From assembly GCF_002001105.1 (NCBI RefSeq), contig NZ_MUNP01000040.1:29591-93590 (forward strand): DNA of 64,000 nucleotides. Direction: 5' to 3'. Shown here piece after piece: positions 8,152-17,165 of this stretch; position 1 is the first letter of the stretch; the number at the start of each line of letters is the position of its first letter. The notes beneath the pieces are model-generated. The model was not told the DNA's origin. It did no database searches and worked only from the letters and a program-made list of their open reading frames with translations. Source of the stretch: Rhodanobacter sp. C06. GTDB taxonomy: Bacteria > Pseudomonadota > Gammaproteobacteria > Xanthomonadales > Rhodanobacteraceae. A program made the position numbers and the translations under genes.

Positions 8152-9138
8152 TCAGTCGATGCCGGCGACAGCGTGCGGCACGTAAGGCGCTTCGAGCGCG
8201 GCGGCCTCGGCATCCGGCAAACGCACGGGCAGCGCCGCCACGGCCTCCTCCAGATGGTGCGGCCTGGTGGCCCCGACGATCGGCGCGGTGACCGTCGGCT
8301 GGCGCAGCAGCCAGGCCAGCGCCACCTGCGCCCGCGGGACGCCCAGCTTCTCCGCGACCTCGCCGACGCGATCGACCACGACCTTGTCCACCGCCGTGCT
8401 CGCGGCATAGACCCCGTCGCCCCAGGGATCGGAGCCGCCGCGCACCGTCGTGGGCCGGTCTTCCCAGGCACGCGTCAGGCGGCCGCGGGCGAGCGGGCTC
8501 CACGGCACCACGCCGATGCCTTGGTCCGCGCACAGGCCGAGCATCTCGCGCTCCTCCTCGCGATAGAGCAGGTTGTAGTGCGGCTGCATCGAGACGAAGC
8601 GCGTCCAGCCATGCCGGTCGGCGGTGTACAAGGCCTTGGCGAACTGCCACGCCATCATCGACGAGGCGCCCAGATAACGCGCCTTGCCCGCCTTCACCAC
8701 GTCGTGCAGCGCCTCCAGCGTTTCCTCGATCGGCGTGGCGTCGTCCCAGCGGTGGATCTGGTAGAGATCGACGTAGTCGGTGCCCAGCCGGCGCAGGCTG
8801 GCGTCGATCTCGGTCATGATCGCCTTGCGCGACAGGCCGCCACCGTTGGCGTCGGAGCGCATCGGATAGAACACCTTGGTCGCGATGACGACCTCCTCGC
8901 GCCGGGCGAAGTCGCGCAACGCGCGTCCCAGCACCAGCTCGCTGCCGCCGCCGGAGTACATGTTCGCGGTGTCGAAATAATTGATGCCCAGTTCGAGCGC
9001 GCGGCGGATGAACGGTCGGCCGTGCTCCTCGTCCAGCGTCCATGGCCTCGCCTCGGTGGGCTCGACCGAATAGCTCATGCAGCCGAGGCAGATGCGCGAA
9101 ACCTTGAGTCCGGATTTTCCGAGTCGTGCGTAATCCAT
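8152..9138 (-). CDS. Aldo/keto reductase
   Basis: A 328-residue NADPH-dependent oxidoreductase of the AKR superfamily with a (beta/alpha)8 barrel. The N-terminus [21 protein letters not shown] is typical of the YajO/Tas-like AKRs. The catalytic tetrad is visible: Asp in [13 protein letters not shown] with its Tyr, Lys in VIATKVFY, and His in YQIHRWD. A C-terminal [12 protein letters not shown] segment binds the cofactor phosphate. The substrate cannot be predicted. It is convergent with cfa, 17 bases apart, and is the only gene on its strand until the EamA gene upstream. Confidence 0.93.
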   Translation of the reverse strand: MDYARLGKSGLKVSRICLGCMSYSVEPTEARPWTLDEEHGRPFIRRALELGINYFDTANMYSGGGSELVLGRALRDFARREEVVIATKVFYPMRSDANGGGLSRKAIMTEIDASLRRLGTDYVDLYQIHRWDDATPIEETLEALHDVVKAGKARYLGASSMMAWQFAKALYTADRHGWTRFVSMQPHYNLLYREEEREMLGLCADQGIGVVPWSPLARGRLTRAWEDRPTTVRGGSDPWGDGVYAASTAVDKVVVDRVGEVAEKLGVPRAQVALAWLLRQPTVTAPIVGATRPHHLEEAVAALPVRLPDAEAAALEAPYVPHAVAGID

Positions 9139-9176
9139 GGGTCACCTCGCTGTCGTTGCGTGGATTCGGCCTGGTC

Positions 9177-10076
9177 TCATTGCCGTGCCTCGTGGTGGAT
9201 CGCGATGCCGGCGGCGACCAGCGCAATGCCGATCGTCTCCGTCCGGCCGGGCAGCTGGTGCAGCACGACCGCGCCGACCATACATGCCGTGGCGGGCAGC
9301 AGGGCCAGCAGCGTGGCGAAGGTGGCCCGCGGCAATCGCGCCATCGCCAGCTGGTCGCACACGTACGGTATGACCGATGAGGTCACGCCCACGCCTGTGC
9401 CCGCGGCGAGCAGCGGCAGGCTGAGCAGCGCCGGCGCAGCCGGACGGATGCCGATCAGCGTGACCACCACCAGCGCCACCAGCATCGCCGCGGCCAGGCG
9501 ATCGATCGCGTTGCCGCCGCCATCGTTCGCCACCCGATGGCCGAGCACGATGTACAGCGTGAACAGCGCGCAGTTGGCAAAGGCGAACACGAAGCCGAGC
9601 GGCGTGCCGGCGAGGCGCAGGCGGGTCAGCAGCCACACGCCGGCAACCACCAGCGCGAGCGCCACGATATTGCGCTGCGTGCGCAACCCGGCCAGCGCCA
9701 GCCCGATCGGGCCGAGAAACTCGATCGCGCCGACCGTCGCCAGCGGCAGGCGGTCGATCGCCAGATAGAAGCAGGCATTCATGCCACCGAGCACCACGCC
9801 CAGCCCCGCGATGTTCCATCGCGTCGCCGCATTCAGCTGCGAAACGCGACGCCACGGCCGACGCCATGCGGCGAAGATCAATGCCGCGCTGGCGATCCGC
9901 AGCCAGGCGACGCCCAAGGGTTCCACGCGCGCGAACAGCAGCACCGCGAAAGCGGGGCCGAGGTAGTGGAAAACCGCACTGGCCACGAAATACAGCGGCG
10001 GCGGCAGCCGGCCTGCAGCGGTCGCGGGCGGCGATGATGGCCGGTCGGCCACGGGAAGGTCGGAGCGTGCATCCAT
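9177..10076 (-). CDS. EamA/DMT family transporter (RhtA-like)
   Basis: A 299-residue inner-membrane protein with about ten hydrophobic segments in two EamA repeats, the drug/metabolite transporter pattern. Similarity in layout to RhtA suggests export of amino acids such as threonine or homoserine, but the substrate is not proven. ATG 10076 is preceded by AGTGGAG and was preferred to a more upstream start. The gene is divergent from an Lrp/AsnC regulator about 90 bases away; such a pairing often means that the regulator controls the exporter in response to an amino acid. Confidence 0.88.
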   Translation of the reverse strand: MDARSDLPVADRPSSPPATAAGRLPPPLYFVASAVFHYLGPAFAVLLFARVEPLGVAWLRIASAALIFAAWRRPWRRVSQLNAATRWNIAGLGVVLGGMNACFYLAIDRLPLATVGAIEFLGPIGLALAGLRTQRNIVALALVVAGVWLLTRLRLAGTPLGFVFAFANCALFTLYIVLGHRVANDGGGNAIDRLAAAMLVALVVVTLIGIRPAAPALLSLPLLAAGTGVGVTSSVIPYVCDQLAMARLPRATFATLLALLPATACMVGAVVLHQLPGRTETIGIALVAAGIAIHHEARQ

Positions 10077-10169
10077 GACTCCACTTTTGCAGACAAGTGG
10101 TGCATGATCCATGCATAGTTGCAAGAAATAACAACCGATATATCAGTTTTTGAAGGTCATGTGGTCGAT

Positions 10170-10646
10170 ATGCCTCAGATTTCCACTCTGCTGTCCGATC
10201 CGCGCAACATCGAGCTGCTGCAGGCCCTGCTGGACGATCCCCGCCAGCCGGTGACCAAGCTCGCCCAACGCATCGGCATGTCCGCGCCCGCGGTGAAGGA
10301 GCGCATGAACCGGTTGGAGGAAGCCGGCGTGATCCGCGGCTACCGGCTGGAGCTGGAACCGAAGGCGCTGGGTTGGCCGATCACCGCCTACGTGCGTGTG
10401 CGCCCGGCTCCCGGCCAGCTACCGAAGATCGCCGAACTGGCGCAGAAGATGCCGCAGGTCGCCGAATGCCATCGCGTCACCGGCGAGGATTGCTTCGTCA
10501 TCAAGGTGCACCTGGACGCGCTGGAAAACCTCGACCAGATCCTCGACCGCTTCCTGCAATACGGCCAGACCACCACCTCGATCGTGCAGTCCACGCCGGT
10601 GCCGCTGCGCGCCCCGCCGCTGCCGAAAGTCCCGAAACGGCGCTGA
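10170..10646 (+). CDS. Lrp/AsnC family transcriptional regulator
   Basis: A 158-residue regulator with an N-terminal winged helix-turn-helix (about residues 10-60; segment KLAQRIGMSAPAVKERMNRLEEAGVI split over the recognition helix) and a C-terminal RAM/effector domain (VAECHRVTGEDCFVIKVH near 95-112). These proteins bind DNA as dimers or octamers and sense amino acids. Its likely target is the divergent EamA exporter gene. ATG 10170 was chosen because it starts just before the usual N-terminus; GTG 10161 and TTG 10119 are in frame. The last 20 residues are proline-rich and basic. Confidence 0.9.
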   Translation: MPQISTLLSDPRNIELLQALLDDPRQPVTKLAQRIGMSAPAVKERMNRLEEAGVIRGYRLELEPKALGWPITAYVRVRPAPGQLPKIAELAQKMPQVAECHRVTGEDCFVIKVHLDALENLDQILDRFLQYGQTTTSIVQSTPVPLRAPPLPKVPKRR

Positions 10647-10754
10647 CGCGCCATCCGCACGAACCCGGCTGCGCCGCAAGCTGTCCCGGCGCCGCCCGTT
10701 CTGGCACCATCGCCCGGTTATCCGCGCGAATCGCGCGCCTGTCGACGCATCTGC

Positions 10755-12992
10755 ATGAACCTGCAAGCCAATTACGAACAGATCCCGCTCAAGGAATACG
10801 CCGAGCGGGCGTATCTCGACTACTCGATGTACGTGGTGCTGGACCGCGCCCTGCCCTTCGTGGGCGACGGCCTGAAGCCGGTGCAGCGGCGCATCGTCTA
10901 CGCGATGAGCGAGCTGGGCCTGGCCGCTTCGGCGAAGCCGAAGAAATCCGCGCGCACGATCGGCGACGTGATCGGCAAGTTCCATCCGCACGGCGACAGC
11001 TCCTGCTACGAAGCCATGGTGCTGATGGCGCAGCCGTTCTCGTACCGCTATCCGCTGGTGGACGGCCAGGGCAACTTCGGCTCGCCGGACGACCCCAAGA
11101 GCTTCGCGGCGATGCGCTACACCGAGAGCAAGCTCAGCCCGATCGCCGAGGCGCTGCTCGGCGAGCTGGGCCAGGGCACGGTGGACTGGGTGCCGAACTT
11201 CGACGGCACGCTGGAGGAACCCTCGTGGCTGCCCGCGCGCGTGCCGCACGTGCTGCTCAACGGCTCGATGGGCATCGCGGTGGGCATGGCCACCGACATC
11301 CCGCCGCACAACCTGCGCGAACTGGTGACCGCCTGCATCCGCCTGCTGGACGAACCCGAAGCAACCGTCGCGCAATTGTGCGAGCACGTGTTGGGCCCGG
11401 ACTATCCCACCGAGGCGGAGATCATCACTCCGCGCGCGGAACTGCTGGCGATGTACCAGAACGGCATCGGCTCGGTACGCGCCCGTGCAGTGTTCCAGCG
11501 CGAGGAAGGCAACATCGTCATCACCGCGCTGCCGCACCAGGTCAGCCCGTCGAAGATCCTCGAACAGATCGCCGCGCAGATGCGCGCGAAGAAACTGCCG
11601 ATGATCGAGGACCTGCGCGACGAATCCGACCACGAGAATCCGATCCGCCTGGTGCTGGTGCCGCGCTCCAGCCGCGTCGACGCCGACGAGCTGATGCCGC
11701 ACCTGTTCGCCACCACGGACCTGGAAAAGAGCTTCCGCGTCAACCTCAACATGATCGGCCTCGACGGCCGTCCGCAGGTGAAGGATCTGAAGAAGATCCT
11801 CGGCGAATGGCTGACGTTCCGCACCTCGACGGTGACGCGCCGCCTCAACCACCGCCTCGCCAGGGTCGAGCGTCGCCTGCACCTGCTGGAAGGCCTGCGC
11901 ATCGCCTACCTCAACCTCGACGAGGTGATCCACATCATCCGCACCGAGGAGGAGCCGAAGGCCAAGCTGATGGCGCGCTTCGGCCTCAGCGAGGAACAGA
12001 CCGACTACATTCTCGAAACCCGCCTGCGCCAGCTGGCGCGGCTGGAGGAAATGAAGATCAACGGCGAGCGCGACCAGCTCGAAGAGGAGCGCGCGCGCAT
12101 CAACGTGCTGCTGAAGTCGCCCGCCAAGCTGAAGAGCCTGATCAAGGACGAGCTGCGCGCCGACGCGGAAAAATACGGCGACGCCCGCCGTTCGCCGCTG
12201 GTCGAGCGCGAGGCCGCGCAGGCACTGGACGAGAGCGCGCTGGTGGCCAGCGAGCCGGTCACCGTGGTGCTCAGCCGGAAGGGCTGGATCCGCGCGGCGA
12301 AGGGCCACGACATCGACGCCGAAGGCCTGAGCTACCGCGAAGGCGACGGCCTGCTCGCCACGGTGAAGGCGCGCACCACGCAGCAGATCGCGGTCATCGA
12401 CGCCACCGGCCGCAGCTATTCCACGCCCGCGCACACCCTGCCTTCCGCGCGCGGCAACGGCGAACCGCTCACCGGCCGCTTCACGCCACCGGCCGGCGCC
12501 AGCTTCGACGCGCTGACCGCCGGCGACAACGACACCCGCCTGATCCTCGCCACCGATTTCGGCTACGGCTTCGTCACCCGCTTCGAGGCGCTCACCGGCC
12601 GCAACAAGGCCGGCAAGCAGATCATCAGCCTCAGCGACGGCGCCAAGGTGCTGGCGCCGCAGGCCAGCGCCGACCCCGCGCGCGACCGCATCGTGGTGGT
12701 CACCACGGAAGGCCACCTGCTGATGTTCTCGGTGGCCGAGCTGCCGGAACTCGACAAGGGCAAGGGCAACAAGCTGATCGAGATTCCGAAGAAGCAGCTG
12801 ACGGAAGGCGAGCGCGTGGCCGGCGTGGCCGTGGTCGCCGAAGGCAAGGGCGAAGTCACCATGTACGCCGGCGCCCGCAAGCTCACCCTGCGCTGGGCCG
12901 ACCTCGTGGAATACGGCGGCAACCGCGCCACCCGCGGCGGCCTGCTGCCGCGCGGCCTGCGCCGGGTGGAACGGATCGAAACCACGGCGTAG
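10755..12992 (+). CDS. parC: DNA topoisomerase IV subunit A
   Basis: ParC is the DNA-cutting subunit of topoisomerase IV, which unlinks daughter chromosomes together with ParE. The 745-residue product has the full N-terminal breakage-reunion domain: [12 protein letters not shown] (77-88), the quinolone-resistance region with wild-type-like Ser82 and Glu86, and the catalytic tyrosine Tyr122 in RYTESK. A C-terminal beta-pinwheel follows from about residue 490. The sequence fits ParC rather than GyrA because of its length and the lack of a GyrA box. parE is not in the window. The TAG stop lies at the edge of a palindromic repeat. Confidence 0.96.
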   Translation: MNLQANYEQIPLKEYAERAYLDYSMYVVLDRALPFVGDGLKPVQRRIVYAMSELGLAASAKPKKSARTIGDVIGKFHPHGDSSCYEAMVLMAQPFSYRYPLVDGQGNFGSPDDPKSFAAMRYTESKLSPIAEALLGELGQGTVDWVPNFDGTLEEPSWLPARVPHVLLNGSMGIAVGMATDIPPHNLRELVTACIRLLDEPEATVAQLCEHVLGPDYPTEAEIITPRAELLAMYQNGIGSVRARAVFQREEGNIVITALPHQVSPSKILEQIAAQMRAKKLPMIEDLRDESDHENPIRLVLVPRSSRVDADELMPHLFATTDLEKSFRVNLNMIGLDGRPQVKDLKKILGEWLTFRTSTVTRRLNHRLARVERRLHLLEGLRIAYLNLDEVIHIIRTEEEPKAKLMARFGLSEEQTDYILETRLRQLARLEEMKINGERDQLEEERARINVLLKSPAKLKSLIKDELRADAEKYGDARRSPLVEREAAQALDESALVASEPVTVVLSRKGWIRAAKGHDIDAEGLSYREGDGLLATVKARTTQQIAVIDATGRSYSTPAHTLPSARGNGEPLTGRFTPPAGASFDALTAGDNDTRLILATDFGYGFVTRFEALTGRNKAGKQIISLSDGAKVLAPQASADPARDRIVVVTTEGHLLMFSVAELPELDKGKGNKLIEIPKKQLTEGERVAGVAVVAEGKGEVTMYAGARKLTLRWADLVEYGGNRATRGGLLPRGLRRVERIETTA

Positions 12993-13052
12993 GGCGGGTT
13001 TCATCCCGACATGGGCATCACGGCAAGCTGATGTCGGGATGAATCCCGAGCC
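12989..13052. repeat. REP-like palindrome, family B copy 1
   Basis: Arms GCGGGTTTCATCCCGAC and GTCGGGATGAATCCCGAG form an inverted repeat directly after parC, with each arm also self-complementary (GGGTTTCATCCC; GGGATGAATCCC). The first bases provide the parC TAG stop. A related element with the same GTCGGG(A/C)T core lies at 41864-41918. Confidence 0.8.
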
Positions 13053-13151
13053 ACAAGAGCTACGGGGAACCTCGCGCCGCCGGAGCCGTCAAACGTCGGT
13101 ACACGCCGTCGCCACTCATGCGTTGAAGACGGCATTCCCCGGAGCAAGCCC

Positions 13152-13586
13152 ATGAAGTCGCTCGTCCTCATCGTTGCCTGCCTGCTCGCCGCCCCTGCCT
13201 GGGCGCAAAGCGCCAGCCAGCCGCTCAACCTCAAGCTGCCGCCGCAGAGCGACATGCCGCCGACCGACCTGCCCGCCCGCAGCGCCAGCACCACCAAGCC
13301 CGCCAGCAGCACGCCCGGCATGTACTACGGCGACACCAGCGGCAGCACCAGCCATGCCGACGAGCGCAGCGCCAGCCTGCAGCGCTGCGACGACTCCACC
13401 TACAACCAGGCGCAGATGCACGGCAGCGTGGGCATGGGCGTGGTCGCCGGCAACCACACCAGCGGCAACTACCAGACCGGCGCGGTGAACATCAGCAAGA
13501 ACCTCGGCGACTGCGACCACCCCAGCGGCTCCGTCAACTTCTCGATCGGCGTGGGCCAGGGCCACTTCCACGGCCGCGGCTGGTAA
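13152..13586 (+). CDS. Small secreted protein of unknown function
   Basis: A 144-residue protein not matched to a known family. Residues 1-19 form a clear signal peptide (MKSLVLIVACLLAAPAWAQ, cleavage after AWA), so export to the periplasm or beyond is likely. The mature part is rich in Ser, Thr, Gly, Pro and Asn, with a proline-rich stretch after the cleavage site and a C-terminal half that reads like beta structure (GMGVVAGNHTSGNYQTGAVNI). There are two cysteines (in QRCDD and GDCDH) that could form one disulfide. It ends in the His/Gly-rich tail GHFHGRGW. Flanking genes give no clue. Confidence 0.75.
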   Translation: MKSLVLIVACLLAAPAWAQSASQPLNLKLPPQSDMPPTDLPARSASTTKPASSTPGMYYGDTSGSTSHADERSASLQRCDDSTYNQAQMHGSVGMGVVAGNHTSGNYQTGAVNISKNLGDCDHPSGSVNFSIGVGQGHFHGRGW

Positions 13587-13651
13587 CGCGGCGCCGCGCT
13601 AAAATCGCGACTTCCGTTCCGGCACGGCCGGACGCCACGGATACGCACGCG

Positions 13652-13942
13652 ATGCACGGCGAATACAAGATGCCAGGCGGCAAGCTGGTAGTGGTCGACC
13701 TCGACCTGCGCGACGGCCGCTTCGCCGGCGTGCGGCTGAGCGGCGACTTCTTTCTCGAACCCGACGCGGCGCTGCCGGTGATCAATGCCGCGCTCGAAGG
13801 CCAGCCCACCGGCATTGACGACGCCACGCTGGTCGCCGCCATCGACGCCGCCCTGCCCGCGGGCACCACGATGTACGGCATCTCCAGCGCAGCCATCGTC
13901 GTCACGCTGCGCCGCGCCCTGCACGAAGGAGCGCCCGCATGA
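13652..13942 (+). CDS. Lipoate ligase accessory (LplB-like/C-terminal) domain protein
   Basis: A 96-residue protein resembling the C-terminal accessory domain of lipoate-protein ligase A: GEYKMPGGKLVVVDLDLRDG (split here as a basic beta strand, then an acidic strand) followed by LSGDFFLEP and helices. In Thermoplasma acidophilum the same domain is a separate protein, LplB, needed with LplA to activate lipoate. Here its TGA overlaps the ATG of an LplA-type gene (ATGA at 13939-13942), so the two halves are probably made in equal amounts and work together. The assignment rests on fold-level similarity and context. Confidence 0.75.
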   Translation: MHGEYKMPGGKLVVVDLDLRDGRFAGVRLSGDFFLEPDAALPVINAALEGQPTGIDDATLVAAIDAALPAGTTMYGISSAAIVVTLRRALHEGAPA

Positions 13943-14715
13943 GCCGCAGCGACTGGCGCGACCACGACTGGCAGCTGATCCATGCCGCGCCGCAGCCGCC
14001 ACTGCTGCACATGGCGCTGGACGAAGCCCTGCTCGACGCGGTCGGCGCGGGCCGCCGCCCGCCCACGCTGCGCCTGTGGGAATGGGCGTCCCCCGCGGTG
14101 GTGATCGGCCGCTTCCAGTCGCTGCGCAACGAGGTGGACTTTGATGCCGCGCAACGCCACGGTATCGAGGTGGTGCGGCGCATCTCCGGCGGCGGCGCGA
14201 TGTTCATCGAGCCGGGCAACACCATCACCTATTCGATCTATGCGCCGTTGGCCATGGTCGAGGGCCTCAGCTTCCAGGAATCCTATGCGCTGATGGACGC
14301 ATGGGTGCTGGAGGCGCTGCGCGAACTGGGCATCGAGGCGTGGTACCAGCCGCTCAACGACCTCGCCTCCGCCGCAGGCAAGATCGGCGGCGCCGCGCAG
14401 ACTCGTCGCGGCGGCGCGCTGCTGCACCACGTCACCATGGCCTACGACATCGATGCGGCGAAGATGCTGGACGTGCTGCGCATCGGCCGCGAGAAACTCT
14501 CGGACAAGGGCACGGCCAGCGCCGCCAAGCGCGTCGACCCGCTGCGCAGCCAGACCGGCCTGCCGCGCGCAGGCGTGGTGGAACGCATGCTGGCCACGTT
14601 CCGCCGCCTGCACGGGCTCGCCGACGACCGGCTGCGCGAGGAAGAGCTCGCGCAGGCGCAGGCGCTGGTGCGTGACAAGTTCGGCACCGCGGCCTGGATC
14701 ACGGACGTGCCTTGA
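13939..14715 (+). CDS. lplA: Lipoate-protein ligase A catalytic subunit
   Basis: LplA-type enzymes activate lipoate with ATP and attach it to lysine of the lipoyl domains in dehydrogenase complexes and GcvH. The 258-residue protein has the BPL/LplA catalytic fold: RLWEWASPAVVIGRFQS (about residues 43-59), RRISGGGAMF (about 79-88; RR.SGGGAV in LplA) and KIGGAAQTRRG (about 150-160), with the lysine expected at the active site. It lacks the C-terminal accessory domain of E. coli LplA, which is encoded by the overlapping gene just upstream. An octanoyltransferase (LipM-like) activity is an alternative, but the separate accessory gene favours a ligase. Confidence 0.85.
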   Translation: MSRSDWRDHDWQLIHAAPQPPLLHMALDEALLDAVGAGRRPPTLRLWEWASPAVVIGRFQSLRNEVDFDAAQRHGIEVVRRISGGGAMFIEPGNTITYSIYAPLAMVEGLSFQESYALMDAWVLEALRELGIEAWYQPLNDLASAAGKIGGAAQTRRGGALLHHVTMAYDIDAAKMLDVLRIGREKLSDKGTASAAKRVDPLRSQTGLPRAGVVERMLATFRRLHGLADDRLREEELAQAQALVRDKFGTAAWITDVP

Positions 14716-14772
14716 GGCCCAGACGCCCTCCCACGAACCCGTGGAGCGAAACCCCAGCTCGAGTCGTTGATC

Positions 14773-14940
14773 TCAATCCCGCAGCCTGCTCGCTATCGAG
14801 CGCAGAAAAGCCATCGCCTCCGTCGCCCGCCCGCCCGCCACCAGATGGTCAGCGGTGCGCCAATCGAGCTCGGCGATGGGTGTTTCCCGGTACCACGCCA
14901 GCACACGTCCCGGGTCTGCGTCGGCTGCGCCCGCCCGCAA
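14773..14940 (-). pseudogene. Possible antitoxin-like remnant or short gene (MbcA/ParS-type C-terminus)
   Basis: The 285 bases between lplA and the aspartyl-protease gene hold no clear full gene. On the minus strand a short frame from TTG 14940 encodes 55 residues, with VLAWYRETPIAELDWRTADH and then LVAGGRATEAMAFLRSIA. Its spacing of Trp, Pro, Leu and a final helix recalls the toxin-binding domain of Xre/MbcA/ParS antitoxins. The same frame continues upstream into the stop of the protease gene, so no N-terminal part is seen. It may be a decayed antitoxin or chance; the match is weak. Confidence 0.3.
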
Positions 14941-15000
14941 GCCTGTGCGCGATCGCAGCCCGTGCGCCGCGACAGGAGCGACTGGCCGCTTGGGTCGTGC

Positions 15001-16356
15001 TCATGGCACGACCTTCGCCAACGCCTGCTTGCGCTTCGGCGGCCCCAGCTCCAGCCGCATCCTGCCGAAATCGACCGACCACCAATCGAACGCGCCCAGC
15101 ACATCCTCGCCCAACACGTTCGGCGCAATGCCCGCGCCATCGGCCAGCTCCACGTCGAGCCCGGCCAGCGTTGTCGTGCGCTCACCCACGGACACGCGCA
15201 CATCGGGCCAGGTCGCCGTGCGCCGTTCCACCGCGCCGCCCGCGCCCGCCACGCGCGCACGGCGCGACGACAGGCCTTTCAGCAAGCCGACATGGCGTCG
15301 GGCGAAACTCGCGGAAAGCGCCGAACCCGCCGCACCGCTGTCCAGGTGCATCACGACGGGAACGCCGCCGACGTTCGCCTGCGCGTACATGTCGTTGCCG
15401 ACCATCAACAGGTTTCCTTTGCCGGCATCCGCAGGACTCGCAGCCGACAGGGACGGCAACAACCGGCCGGCGGCGGTGATGCGGAAACGCTGCAAGGCCC
15501 GCAGCACGGGAAAGCCGAGGATGGCGTCGATCCGGTAACCACCCGGCACCGGCATGGCCAGTTGCGCGTCGTCCAGCACCAGGAAAGGCACGTCATGCAA
15601 GGTGAGCCCGGCGAAGCGCAGGGTATCGGCCAGGCCCAGCCGCACGGCCACCGCGTCGCGGCTGGAACTGCCCACGCTGGCGTCGCCCCGCTGCAGATGC
15701 AGGCCCAGCCGGCGCGCGGTCGACAACGACACCACCGAGAGGTTGGCGCCGGTATCCAGCACCGCCTCCTGCGCATGATCGTCGATGTTCACCGAAACCC
15801 GCGGCAGGCCCACCTTGTCCCTGCGCACCGGCTCCGCCTGCGGTTGGTACGCAACGATCCGCTGCGCCGGCAACGCGGCCAACTGCGTGGCCATCGCCGC
15901 CGTCTGCGCGGCACCGGCCTGTTCCGTCCCATCGGCCGCGGACGCCGCCAGCGCGGCTTGCAACTGCCGTGCCGCCTTCGAAGCGCGCGCGTAATCGCCG
16001 TCCGCGAAGGCGGCGTCGGCGGCGATCTCCCAGGCGATCGCGCGTTGCCGCGGACTGGAGGCGTTGCCAGCGAGAAACTGCTCCACCAGTCGCATGGCTT
16101 CCGCATCGTCCAGCCGCCCTGCCGCGAGCCGCGCGCGCGTCAGCAGCGCCAGCTCAGGCGTATCGACCCGCGGCAACGCGGCACGCAGCGCGAAGATCTC
16201 CTGCGCCGGTGCGGCCAGCATCGCCTCCACGCTGGCGGCAGGCGGCGGTTGCGTCTGCGCCTGTGTGGCGACGGCGCTTGCGCAGCCCAGCGACAGCAGC
16301 CCGACGAAGAACCCCATCCCTTGGCGGAGCCTGGGTCGAATGACTCGGTGCGGCAT
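15001..16356 (-). CDS. Retropepsin-like aspartyl protease lipoprotein
   Basis: A 451-residue protein with two retropepsin-type motifs: VLDTGANLSVVS in the middle and HLDSGAAGSALS about 110 residues later. These would supply the two catalytic aspartates of a pepsin-like fold in one chain. The N-terminus is basic, then hydrophobic, and ends LSLGCASA, which looks like a lipobox (acylated Cys). An alanine-rich helical part (about residues 40-150, TPR-like in character) lies before the protease domain. Periplasmic location is inferred. MPHRV at 16356 follows AGGA; an in-frame ATG lies at 16383. The gene is divergent from the DUF2975 gene across an AT-rich promoter region. Confidence 0.82.
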   Translation of the reverse strand: MPHRVIRPRLRQGMGFFVGLLSLGCASAVATQAQTQPPPAASVEAMLAAPAQEIFALRAALPRVDTPELALLTRARLAAGRLDDAEAMRLVEQFLAGNASSPRQRAIAWEIAADAAFADGDYARASKAARQLQAALAASAADGTEQAGAAQTAAMATQLAALPAQRIVAYQPQAEPVRRDKVGLPRVSVNIDDHAQEAVLDTGANLSVVSLSTARRLGLHLQRGDASVGSSSRDAVAVRLGLADTLRFAGLTLHDVPFLVLDDAQLAMPVPGGYRIDAILGFPVLRALQRFRITAAGRLLPSLSAASPADAGKGNLLMVGNDMYAQANVGGVPVVMHLDSGAAGSALSASFARRHVGLLKGLSSRRARVAGAGGAVERRTATWPDVRVSVGERTTTLAGLDVELADGAGIAPNVLGEDVLGAFDWWSVDFGRMRLELGPPKRKQALAKVVP

Positions 16357-16408
16357 GCTAGATTCATCCTGTCTCATGAACATAATTTATCGTATAACAG
16401 AAAATATT
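16357..16408. promoter_or_regulatory. AT-rich divergent promoter/operator of the DUF2975 and aspartyl-protease genes
   Basis: A short AT-rich block stands out in GC-rich DNA. It contains the palindrome TTAT-CGT-ATAA (16387-16397), flanked by ATAAT at 16382-16386 and ATTAT at 16406-16410. An operator for the Xre regulator encoded downstream is plausible but not shown. Confidence 0.45.
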
Positions 16409-16924
16409 ATGCAATCAACAGCAAACAAAAGCATCATCCGGACTGCCCGCGCCCTGCGCGTGGCCGCTTGGACGGGAGCCGCCGCCTGCGTGCTCGTCAC
16501 CCTCCTTGGCGTGCTGACGCCACCGGATGGCTCGACCGGGATCGCCGCCACCTTGTCCAGCGGCGACCTGCCGCGCGCCTGGGCGGCAGGCATCGCGCTG
16601 GTGCTGGCCCTGGTCAGCGCCGCCGCCCTTATCGAGCTGGCGCGCATGCTGGGGCGGGTGCGGGAGCACGCGCTGTTCGCCCCCGCGGGGACGCGCCACT
16701 TCCGCCACTTCGCGGGCCTGCTGGCGCTGGCGGCCGGGTTGCGCGTGGCGCTGCCGCCGCTCGCCACCGTAGCCGTGGCCTGGCAGGCGGGCCGCCACGC
16801 CACTTACCTGACGTTCGACGGCGGCGACCTGCTGGCGCTGCTGCTCACGGCGGTGTTCTTTCTCGTGGCCCGGTTGTTCGACGAGGCGGCGCGCCTCGAA
16901 GACGACAGCCGCTCGATCGTTTGA
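16409..16924 (+). CDS. DUF2975 family membrane protein
   Basis: A 171-residue membrane protein with four hydrophobic segments: about residues 17-36 (WTGAAACVLVTLLGVL), 58-80, 108-130 and 145-162. DUF2975 genes are usually followed by a short YozG-type helix-turn-helix gene, as here 7 bases downstream. The function is unknown; the pair is often described as a small regulatory membrane system. The end of the protein (RLFDEAARLEDDSRSIV) matches the family, in which a charged tail follows the last segment. ATG 16409 lies right after the AT-rich promoter, so the mRNA may have almost no leader; an in-frame ATG at 16376 is an alternative. Confidence 0.82.
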   Translation: MQSTANKSIIRTARALRVAAWTGAAACVLVTLLGVLTPPDGSTGIAATLSSGDLPRAWAAGIALVLALVSAAALIELARMLGRVREHALFAPAGTRHFRHFAGLLALAAGLRVALPPLATVAVAWQAGRHATYLTFDGGDLLALLLTAVFFLVARLFDEAARLEDDSRSIV

Positions 16925-16931
16925 GGCACCG

Positions 16932-17165
16932 ATGGCCATCGTCGTCCGACTCGATGTGATGCTCGCGCTGCGCAAGGCCCGCTCGCGCGACCTGGCCCGC
17001 TACGTGGGCATCACCGAATCCAACCTGTCGCTGCTCAAGTCCGGGCACGTGCGCGGCGTGCGCTTCGAGACGCTGGGCAAGATCTGCGAGTTCCTGCAGT
17101 GCCAGCCCGGCGACCTGCTCGCCTGGGTACCCGACGAGGAAACGGTCAAGAATGACGGCGATTAG
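16932..17165 (+). CDS. YozG-like Xre/Cro-type helix-turn-helix regulator
   Basis: A 77-residue DNA-binding protein of the Cro/CI type. MAIVVRLDVMLALRKARSRD leads to helix 2-3 (LARYVGITESNLSLLKSGHV, about residues 21-40), and the end FLQCQPGDLLAWVPDEE matches YozG-like proteins found with DUF2975. It probably controls its own operon through the palindrome upstream of the DUF2975 gene. Its last 20 bases overlap the end of the convergent Nudix gene. Confidence 0.9.
   Translation: MAIVVRLDVMLALRKARSRDLARYVGITESNLSLLKSGHVRGVRFETLGKICEFLQCQPGDLLAWVPDEETVKNDGD

Noticed and set aside
10373..13042. An 889-codon open frame over parC, and a similar antisense frame
   Set aside because: Both are out-of-frame readings of parC; the parC frame has all family motifs.
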